The notes beneath the pieces are model-generated. The model did no database searches. It had not been told where the DNA came from and was given only the letters and a program-made list of their open reading frames with translations. From CAYRFF01 sp964436125 (lineage in GTDB: Bacteria; Bacteroidota; Bacteroidia; Chitinophagales; Saprospiraceae): a stretch of DNA of 57,002 bases. The translations under genes were made by a program, and so were the position numbers. Position 1 is the first letter of the stretch. Every line of letters starts with the position of its first letter. This document shows positions 38,131 through 44,996 of the stretch, piece by piece. The stretch lies in assembly GCA_964436125.1 (NCBI GenBank), contig CAYTBT010000018.1, positions 1 through 57,002 on the forward strand, read 5' to 3'.

Positions 38131-38775
38131 TGGCTGAGGTTGAGGCGGCTTCGCCGCAGGCGTAAGTCGTAAGTCGTAAGTCCGGTAATCGGTAATCGGC
38201 TAATTGCTCATTGTCCATTGCTCATTGTACATTGAAATACAGCTATCTTCTTCATCAAAATTGAAACACTTAAACCATTTTCCCAACCCAGCCAATGGCC
38301 AACAGCTAATGGCTAATGGCTCCGCCGTAGGCGTGATATTGACTGAGGCTGAGATTGAGGCTGAGGCTGAGGCGGCTTCGCCGCAGGCGTAAGTCGTAAG
38401 TCGTAAGTCGTAAGTCCGGTAATCGGTAATCAGCTAATTGCTCATTGTCCATTGCTCATTGTTCATTGTCCATTGCTCATTGTTCATTGAAATACAGCTA
38501 TCTTCTTCATCAAAATTGAAACACTTAAACCATTTTCCCAACCCAGCCAATGGCCAACAGCTAATGGCTAATGGCTCCGCCGTAGGCGTGATATTGACTG
38601 AGGCTGAGGTTGAGGCTGAGGTTAAGGCTGAGGCTGAGACTGAGGCGGAGGCTAAGAAAAGTTATGGATGATGACTCAAGGCGAGACTACGAGCTCAGCT
38701 TGCTGAGCGAGATAGTTCGACCTAATCCGCCGAGGCGGAATGATGGATTATGGATTGCTTCAATCCTTCAACTCT
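38131..38775. repeat. Mosaic of heptamer/hexamer tandem repeats, two copies of a roughly 230-255 bp unit
   Basis: Unit 1 starts at 38142 and unit 2 at 38369, both with GGCGGCTTCGCCGCAGGCG. Each contains, in order, TAAGTCG heptamers, CGGTAAT heptamers, a series TGCTCAT/TGTCCAT/TGTTCAT (all 7 bases), a unique AT-rich core (38251-38285, 38506-38540), TAATGGC heptamers, a CTCCGCCGTAGGCG hairpin and GAGGCT hexamers. Unit 2 is longer by one TAAGTCG and three TGYYCAT repeats. Behind it come GCTCAGCTTGCTGAGC and CCGCCGAGGCGG hairpins, TGGATTA and a TTCAACY series. 38088-38929 otherwise shows no gene. Confidence 0.9.
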
Positions 38776-38929
38776 TCAACCCTTCAACTTCACGACTTCA
38801 CACCTTTACTACAATCATAGATTGGCCTCAGTATGTAAAATTACGGACATATTACTCAACTTACTGACATAGGAATTGCCTATACCACAAGCATTTTATA
38901 CCTTCGCAGCTCATACGAAGAGAAAACAA

Positions 38930-39712
38930 ATGAGTGAACACATAAACTTTGAAAAGGAAGATGGCGTAGGCATTATCACCTTAAATCGCCCAAAGAAATA
39001 CAATAGTATCGTCAGAGAGATGGCGCTTGCCTTTCAGGAAGCGTTAATCAATTGTGCCGATGATGAAAATATCAGATGCATCTACATAACAGGAAAGGGG
39101 AAAGCATTCTGTGCGGGGCAAGATCTCGTTGAAGCAACAGATGAAAGCTCGGGAATTGCGCTTGAGAAGATCGTTTCCGAGCATTACAACCCGATAATCA
39201 GGCTCATAAGGACAATTGAAAAGCCGGTTATCGCTGCTGTGAACGGTGTAGCAGCCGGCGCGGGAGCCAATATTGCACTTGCAGCGGATATTGTACTCGC
39301 TGCTGATTCAGCCTCTTTTATTCAGGCCTTCAGTAAAATAGGGCTTATTCCTGACAGTGGCGGAACATATACGCTACCGCGTTTAATCGGGAGGCAGAAA
39401 GCTTCTGCTTTAATGATGCTGGGGGACAAGGTTGACGCAAGCGATGCAGAACAGATGGGAATGATCTATAAAGTATATGCAGACGAGCTATTTGCGGAAG
39501 CTTCAAGAGACCTGGCAAGTCAAGTAGCACAGATGCCTACCAAAGCTCTCGGTCTCACTAAGCGGGCGCTCAATGCATCGGAACATAACAGCCTGGAAGA
39601 TCAATTATTCCTTGAAGAACAATTGCAGGCAGAAGCGGCAAGCACACAGGATTACGCCGAGGGAACAAAGGCATTTATTGAAAAAAGAAATCCAAAATTT
39701 ACAGGAAAATGA
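38930..39712 (+). CDS. paaG: Enoyl-CoA hydratase/isomerase, PaaG-like
   Basis: The ATG at 38930 is chosen, giving 260 residues; an upstream in-frame ATG would add 18 residues with no family similarity. The crotonase fold shows FCAGQDL (oxyanion hole), AAVNGVAAGAGANIALAADIV and IGLIPDSGGTYTLPRL, and it ends PKFTGK, the pattern of PaaG (ring-1,2-epoxyphenylacetyl-CoA isomerase) in phenylacetate degradation. The next gene overlaps by 4 bases, indicating an operon. A role in general beta-oxidation cannot be excluded. Confidence 0.85.
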   Translation: MSEHINFEKEDGVGIITLNRPKKYNSIVREMALAFQEALINCADDENIRCIYITGKGKAFCAGQDLVEATDESSGIALEKIVSEHYNPIIRLIRTIEKPVIAAVNGVAAGAGANIALAADIVLAADSASFIQAFSKIGLIPDSGGTYTLPRLIGRQKASALMMLGDKVDASDAEQMGMIYKVYADELFAEASRDLASQVAQMPTKALGLTKRALNASEHNSLEDQLFLEEQLQAEAASTQDYAEGTKAFIEKRNPKFTGK

Positions 39713-40872
39713 ACGAATGGACAATAGGCGTCGTGGGAGTCGGCTCCATGGGCAGAGGTATTGCTCAGGTTGCGGCTACACACGGCCATAAAGTACTTAT
39801 CTACGATAAAAATAAAGAAGCGATCAATGAAGCTGCCGAATTTCTGCGCCACATCCTCAACAGACAGGTTGAAAAAGGAAGGATGCAAGATGAAGATGTA
39901 CAACTTATCCTAAGCAGGATAATATTTGTCGAGAATATCGGCGACCTCGGAGCCTGTCAACTTATCATTGAAGCGATAGTTGAAGATATCGAGGTTAAAC
40001 GCACTATTTTTCAATTGCTTGAAGAAATTACAGATAGCGGAACAATCCTTGCTTCCAATACCTCTTCGCTTTCCATTACCGCAATCGCAAGTGCATGCGA
40101 GAATCCGGAAAATATCCTCGGAATGCACTTTTTCAATCCCGCTCCTTTAATGCAACTCGTGGAGCTCATTCCGGCTGCGCAGACGAGAGACGCGACCTTG
40201 AGCAAAGCTTCTCACCTCATCCGAAACTGGCAGAAATTCCCTGTTATAGCAAAAGATACGCCCGGCTTTATCGTAAATCGTATCGCAAGACCCTTTTACA
40301 GCGAAGCCCTCCGCCTCTACGATGAAGGGATTGCGGAACCGGCTGATATTGATTACGCCATGACTTCCGTAGGCGGATTTAAAATGGGGCCTTTTACCCT
40401 GATGGATTATATCGGAAATGATATTAATTTCAAGGTCACCAATATCATTTACAATGCCTTCTATCAAGAACCGCGCTATAAACCTTCATTTGCGCAGAAG
40501 CGACTTGTGGATGCCGGCTGGCTCGGCAAGAAAACTGGACGTGGTTTTTACGATTATTCCGAGAGCGATGTAAAGCCCGCGCCTACTGCCGATGAGGGGA
40601 CACTCGAGAATATATTTACGCGCATTATCATCATGCTTATCAATGAAGCAGCCGATGCCCTGTACTACAATATCGCCAATGAGGAAGATATTGAAACCGC
40701 AATGACCAAAGGTGTCAATTACCCCAAGGGACTTCTCCATTGGGCGGATGAACTGGGCATTGATACCGTTGTTGAACAACTCGATCAGTTGTATGAATTT
40801 TATCACGAAGAACGGTTCCGCGTATCGCCGATGCTCCGCGCCAAGGCGAAGTTTCAGCAGACTTTCTTCTGA
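39709..40872 (+). CDS. paaH: 3-hydroxyacyl-CoA dehydrogenase, PaaH-like
   Basis: It oxidises 3-hydroxyacyl-CoA with NAD+. The 387-residue protein has the NAD loop GVGSMGRG (10-17), the catalytic HFFNPAPLMQLVELI segment (His and Glu present) and both C-terminal helical domains (YPKGLLHWADELG). Its ATG overlaps the end of paaG by four bases. The pair matches the late steps of phenylacetyl-CoA breakdown, though the paaABCDE epoxidase genes are not in the window. Confidence 0.9.
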   Translation: MNEWTIGVVGVGSMGRGIAQVAATHGHKVLIYDKNKEAINEAAEFLRHILNRQVEKGRMQDEDVQLILSRIIFVENIGDLGACQLIIEAIVEDIEVKRTIFQLLEEITDSGTILASNTSSLSITAIASACENPENILGMHFFNPAPLMQLVELIPAAQTRDATLSKASHLIRNWQKFPVIAKDTPGFIVNRIARPFYSEALRLYDEGIAEPADIDYAMTSVGGFKMGPFTLMDYIGNDINFKVTNIIYNAFYQEPRYKPSFAQKRLVDAGWLGKKTGRGFYDYSESDVKPAPTADEGTLENIFTRIIIMLINEAADALYYNIANEEDIETAMTKGVNYPKGLLHWADELGIDTVVEQLDQLYEFYHEERFRVSPMLRAKAKFQQTFF

Positions 40873-40998
40873 TTTCGGCGCACCTGACCCATAGATTTTC
40901 ATCTGAATAGATCTTGAACTATGCCTTTTAATCCGTATTTTATTATTTATTAAGCTTACGCAAATATCTTTTAATCACAATCATACAAATTTATAACC

Positions 40999-42177
40999 AT
41001 GGAAAAAGTATATATTCTCTCAACAGTAAGAACACCGATCGGTAGCTTCGGTGGTGCATTGTCTTCAATAGCCGCAACTGAACTAGGTTCTGTAGCTATG
41101 AAAGGCGCACTGAAAAAAGCCAATATTTCCGGCGATGTACTCGATGAAGTATTCTTTGGGAATGTCGTTTCTGCCAATCTCGGCCAGGCACCTGCCAAGC
41201 AAGCTAGTCTCGGTGCAGGTATTCCCCACTCCGTGCCTTGTACTACCGTTAATAAAGTGTGTTCATCAGGCATGAAGGCGGTTATGCTCGGTGCACAATC
41301 CATTATGCTCGGACAGAATGATATTGTCATGGCCGGCGGTATGGAAAGCATGTCCAATATCCCTTACTATGTTCCTAAAGCGCGATGGGGCTATAAATAC
41401 GGTGGAGGAAAATTCATCGATGGCCTCGAGAAAGATGGACTGCGGGACCCCTATGACAACGTGGCGATGGGCGTAGCCGCAGATAAAACAGCTGAAGCTG
41501 AAGGGATAACGAGAGAAGAGCAAGATAAATATACTATTCAATCATATCAACGCGCTTCCGATAGCTCGGAAAGAGGATATTTTAAAAACACCATAATTCC
41601 CGTTTCCGTGCCGCAGCGGAAAGGAGATCCCAAGATTGTTGACACCGATGAAGAATTTAGCCGGGTTAAATTTGATAAAATACCGCAATTAAGGCCGGTT
41701 TTCAGTAAAGATGGTACAGTTACAGCGGCAAGCTCATCGACGATTAATGACGGAGCATCAGCCATCGTCCTCGCTAGCGAATCCAAGGTAAAAGAACTCG
41801 GACTTGAGCCGGAAGCATTAATATTGAGCTTTGCAGATGGTGCACAAGAGCCGATGAAGTTCCCGACAACACCGGCGATAACAGCACCTATCGCACTTGA
41901 AAAAGCCGGCTTATCAGCGGATGATATCGACTTCTACGAAGTAAATGAAGCATTTGCCGTAGTAGCACTCGCATTTATGAAACGATTAAATCTCCCCAAT
42001 GATAAAGTGAATGTATTCGGTGGTTCTGTCGCTCTCGGACATCCACTAGGAGCATCCGGTGCACGTATTCTTACGACTTTAAATAATGTACTTAATGTAA
42101 AAGGAGGTAAATACGGCTGTGCTGCAATCTGTAATGGTGGTGGTGGAGCGTCCGCAATAGTGATTGAGAAGGTTTAG
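40999..42177 (+). CDS. Acetyl-CoA C-acyltransferase (thiolase)
   Basis: The 392-residue thiolase has the acyl-accepting Cys in NKVCSSGMKA (Cys88), the GHPLGASGARIL histidine loop and the CNGGGGAS C-terminal cysteine loop. It would split 3-ketoacyl-CoA made by the two genes upstream. The sequence is closer to acetyl-CoA acetyltransferases (AtoB type) than to PaaJ, as far as I can tell by eye. It lies 126 bases behind paaH; a TTTGCGNAAGC copy (40954-40964) sits 34 bases before its start. Confidence 0.93.
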   Translation: MEKVYILSTVRTPIGSFGGALSSIAATELGSVAMKGALKKANISGDVLDEVFFGNVVSANLGQAPAKQASLGAGIPHSVPCTTVNKVCSSGMKAVMLGAQSIMLGQNDIVMAGGMESMSNIPYYVPKARWGYKYGGGKFIDGLEKDGLRDPYDNVAMGVAADKTAEAEGITREEQDKYTIQSYQRASDSSERGYFKNTIIPVSVPQRKGDPKIVDTDEEFSRVKFDKIPQLRPVFSKDGTVTAASSSTINDGASAIVLASESKVKELGLEPEALILSFADGAQEPMKFPTTPAITAPIALEKAGLSADDIDFYEVNEAFAVVALAFMKRLNLPNDKVNVFGGSVALGHPLGASGARILTTLNNVLNVKGGKYGCAAICNGGGGASAIVIEKV

Positions 42178-42192
42178 ATTGCATTTGGTAAA

Positions 42193-42235
42193 TATCCTCC
42201 CAGTCAATACCGATCAAAATGGGAGGTAAACTTTT
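42193..42235 (+). terminator. Terminator-like hairpin behind the thiolase gene
   Basis: CCTCCCA (42196-42202) pairs with TGGGAGG (42220-42226) around a 17-base loop, followed by TAAACTTTTA. It lies 18 bases behind the stop codon. Confidence 0.55.
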
Positions 42236-42299
42236 ACATTGTCGATAGATTTAATGCACAAAGTGTGTAATGCACCGAAGGTGCGCAGGATAAAAAGAT

Positions 42300-42402
42300 G
42301 ACCGGAGGTAGTTTCGGCAAGCCAGAACCAGCTTAACTAAATGCCTTCTTGTCAAAGAAGCTACGAGTTGCTGCTGCGAGCAACACCAAGCTTCTACCGG
42401 TC
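42300..42402 (-). other. Large closed hairpin structure behind the sugar transferase gene
   Basis: The ends GACCGGAGGTAG (42300-42311) and CTACCGGTC (42394-42402) pair and enclose a second imperfect hairpin (GAAGCT, GTTGCT with AGCAAC, AGCTTC, 42358-42393). On the minus strand the stem opens two bases after the stop codon and is followed by ATCTTTTTAT, so a terminator role is possible. Positions 42315-42334 match the element at 8146-8165 with one mismatch. Two small triloop hairpins lie next to it (42255-42285). Confidence 0.6.
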
Positions 42403-42404
42403 TT

Positions 42405-43826
42405 TTACTTCCCTTTCCCTTGGATAACCACAAGAATCGTATAGAAGAGGATTTTAATATCAAGTGCAAGCGACATATTCTCGATGTAAAGAATGTCAAA
42501 TTTTAAGCGTTGAAGCATTTCATCGACATTGGAAGCGTAACCGTATTTCACTTGTCCCCAAGAAGTAATGCCCGGCCTTACCTTCAAGAGATGTTTATAG
42601 TGTGGTGCTTGCTCCATGATTAAATCGATGTAGTATTTTCTTTCCGGTCGAGGTCCTACTATGGACATATCGCCTTTTAATACATTAAACATTTGCGGAA
42701 GCTCATCGAGGCGCCATTTCCGCATTATTTTTCCCCATGGCGTACAGCGATCGTCATCATCATTGGAGAGTTGTGGGCCATTTTTTTCTGCACCGACGTA
42801 CATCGATCGGAATTTTATTATTTTAAATGGTTTCCCATGGATTCCGATGCGGTCTTGCGTGTAAAATATCGGCCCGGGCGAGGACAACTTAACCCGTATA
42901 GCAATATACAGATATAAGGGGGACAGAATAATCAGAGCAATAAAACTGGCGACTACATCGAAGATCCGCTTCAGAATCTGCTGCCAGCGTGGCAATAGGT
43001 CCCGTCGTATTTCTATCAGCGCGGCTCCATACACGTGATTCATATTGACCGACCCAAGCAATATATCATACATGTCAGGAATAATCTTGATAAGGACACT
43101 GTGGTCATAATCAAATAAGGTGTCAAATATGCCCTTTAATTTGTCGTGCTCTGAAGTTTCTATTGCCACGATAACCTCTTCGATCTCTTTTTCTTCAATT
43201 ACCTGTCCTATATCACTGATATGCCCGAGATTCCGAAGGCTGTCCGCAAGCGCATTTTGACTCGAGCCATTGGTATCGATAAAACCTATAAATCTATGGC
43301 CGAGCTTCTTGGGCATTTCATTAATTTCCTTGAACAAGCTTACTGCTTTCTGATTCCCTCCTATGATTAATGTATTGAATGCTACCTTGCCTTCCTTAAG
43401 CCGTCGCGTTGCTCGCGTCAACAGAATCATTCTTGCAAGTGCTGTCAAGATGAAATGCAGTGCAAATAGTACAAGGACTGAGAATATCGGATTGATGATC
43501 GCTGAAGTATAATCATCGTGCAAAAAGATAAAATATATTCCTATAACTCCGGCAAGTGACAAGAAAAAAGTCTCTGACAGTACACGCAACCTACTCATGC
43601 GATACAGATCGCGATATGAGTCGAATATCGCATAAAATAAAAGCCATGCAAGTGGAATAAATACAATTGCTTGATAGAACTTAGGATCATCAAACATTCC
43701 CGTGAGCCACTCGCCTGTCTCTATCCATTTGCGGAAAGCATAAAAGATTGCCCATGCTAGTGATGCCATCAAGAAATCAAAAGCGATGTAAACAAATAAG
43801 TCTATGCGTTTACTCCGTTTCATCAA
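42405..43826 (-). CDS. Exopolysaccharide-initiating sugar transferase (polyprenyl glycosylphosphotransferase)
   Basis: It transfers a sugar phosphate to undecaprenyl phosphate to start glycan assembly. The 473-residue protein has four N-terminal membrane segments, a Rossmann-like CoA_binding-type domain (about 150-280), a membrane-inserted helix (FDVVASFIALIILSPLYLYI) and the catalytic bacterial sugar transferase domain with KFRSMY, LRxDELPQ-type (WRLDELPQMFNVLKGDMS) and VGPRPE motifs. Its start overlaps the stop of the lipoprotein gene upstream by four bases. No further glycosyltransferases are adjacent. Confidence 0.94.
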   Translation of the reverse strand: MMKRSKRIDLFVYIAFDFLMASLAWAIFYAFRKWIETGEWLTGMFDDPKFYQAIVFIPLAWLLFYAIFDSYRDLYRMSRLRVLSETFFLSLAGVIGIYFIFLHDDYTSAIINPIFSVLVLFALHFILTALARMILLTRATRRLKEGKVAFNTLIIGGNQKAVSLFKEINEMPKKLGHRFIGFIDTNGSSQNALADSLRNLGHISDIGQVIEEKEIEEVIVAIETSEHDKLKGIFDTLFDYDHSVLIKIIPDMYDILLGSVNMNHVYGAALIEIRRDLLPRWQQILKRIFDVVASFIALIILSPLYLYIAIRVKLSSPGPIFYTQDRIGIHGKPFKIIKFRSMYVGAEKNGPQLSNDDDDRCTPWGKIMRKWRLDELPQMFNVLKGDMSIVGPRPERKYYIDLIMEQAPHYKHLLKVRPGITSWGQVKYGYASNVDEMLQRLKFDILYIENMSLALDIKILFYTILVVIQGKGK

Positions 43827-44692
43827 TAATTAACCACTTTGACATTGTCAATATAGGCCGCTTGATCTTCATTGTCATAACGCTCGTTATATTGAACTAG
43901 AAAATAAACCGCAACTGAAGCCGCACGTGCCGCGACAATATCCTCCGTGATATCGAGATATATCTTCCTGTACGTATCTCGTGGCTTTAATATAATTTTC
44001 TGAATATTGTACTTCTGCCCACTATCATCAACTCCCATGATGCCTACAAGAAGTTCTGTATTACATTTATAATTCATTTCGATGAACATAAACGCCTTCC
44101 CTTTCTTGGAGAATTGTACCACAGAATTCACCATCGTTACAGCATTCACATTATCAATGGGATTCACGCTGAGCTTTCCGGAATAATTCCCTTCAAATGG
44201 AGCATCACTGACACGCTGCATATACGTATCCTTGTTATTATCTATATCAAACCTAAATGCCGTACCCGCCTCAAAGTCATCCACAAGGGAAAATTGTAGT
44301 TCTTCTTCATAATTAAAGGTCGGTGTAAGATGGCTTACTTCTCCTCGCTGCAATTCGACCATTTCTTCATAAGGTTTAATCGCATAATACACATCGGTAC
44401 GCGAGACCTGACCATTGGTGTACATGCCGGGATTGAGTTCAATTTCCACTTTGCCATCCTTGAGAATAGGTATCCGATGCCCTACAGGATAACCACCGAG
44501 GAAATCATTATCCACATAGAGCCATACAAATGGAAATCGTGCCGATTCTGTCCCTTGATGTGCTTGTGTCGATAGCAATACCGTATCAATAAGCAGGTAA
44601 GACGGGATCTCCGCTTCTCCTTGTGGTACGCATGAACTTCCTACTATGCAAGCCATGGCAACTAGTACGATAAACTGTATTGTGTATTTCAT
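43823..44692 (-). CDS. Hypothetical lipoprotein with beta-sandwich C-terminal half
   Basis: The 289-residue protein has a lipoprotein signal (lipobox VGSSC at about 17-21). Residues 30-130 look like a small beta domain (PFVWLYVDNDFLGGYPVGHRIPI), and 140-289 a carbohydrate-binding-module-like beta sandwich (GNYSGKLSV, AFMFIEMNYKCN, AAYIDNVKVVNY). I do not recognise a named family. Four-base overlap with the sugar transferase gene suggests a shared envelope-glycan role. The upstream small membrane-protein gene ends or starts within four bases. Confidence 0.75.
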   Translation of the reverse strand: MKYTIQFIVLVAMACIVGSSCVPQGEAEIPSYLLIDTVLLSTQAHQGTESARFPFVWLYVDNDFLGGYPVGHRIPILKDGKVEIELNPGMYTNGQVSRTDVYYAIKPYEEMVELQRGEVSHLTPTFNYEEELQFSLVDDFEAGTAFRFDIDNNKDTYMQRVSDAPFEGNYSGKLSVNPIDNVNAVTMVNSVVQFSKKGKAFMFIEMNYKCNTELLVGIMGVDDSGQKYNIQKIILKPRDTYRKIYLDITEDIVAARAASVAVYFLVQYNERYDNEDQAAYIDNVKVVNY

Positions 44693-44695
44693 TTC

Positions 44696-44992
44696 TTATG
44701 AGTAATTCATGATAAATCCGATGAGGAGAATGATGACAAATATCCCTGCAGCGACCTTCAAGGATGAAGTAATACTACTACAATACTTCTCAATAAGTTC
44801 ACGATAGCGCTCATATCGCGGATATAAATCAGCTTCTCGCTGTTTTCTGCTGAAAATGTGCTTCGTCTTCACTTCAATCCGGTGCTTCAGGAGCTGTTTA
44901 TACAATTTCACTACCTTGATCCTGAAGTAAACATTAAACCCTATTGCAATTAATACCAAGCCACCGAAAAGAATAATAGGAAAATAATTCAT
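44696..44992 (-). CDS. Small two-helix membrane protein
   Basis: The start MNYFPIILF at 44992, five bases behind the alaS stop codon, is preferred; an ATG at 45013 would overlap alaS. The 98-residue product has a membrane helix at each end (about 4-22, 75-96) and a strongly basic middle. No family recognised. It is packed between alaS and the lipoprotein gene (three bases away), so these four genes probably form one transcript. Confidence 0.75.
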   Translation of the reverse strand: MNYFPIILFGGLVLIAIGFNVYFRIKVVKLYKQLLKHRIEVKTKHIFSRKQREADLYPRYERYRELIEKYCSSITSSLKVAAGIFVIILLIGFIMNYS

Positions 44993-44996
44993 CTGC

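Noticed and set aside
38204..38671. Two similar ORFs in the repeat mosaic
   Set aside because: Their similarity reflects the duplicated repeat unit; period-7 repeats shift the frame and argue against coding.
38131..38775. Possible CRISPR array
   Set aside because: Repeats are 6-7 bases long, directly adjacent and without spacers; no cas genes nearby.
42196..42235. Riboswitch behind the thiolase gene
   Set aside because: Only a simple hairpin with a weak T-run is present, at a gene end; no aptamer-like conserved core.
42300..42402. Integron attC site
   Set aside because: A GCTTAAC sequence fits the RYYYAAC core but no matching GTTRRRY partner is found at the other end of the fold.
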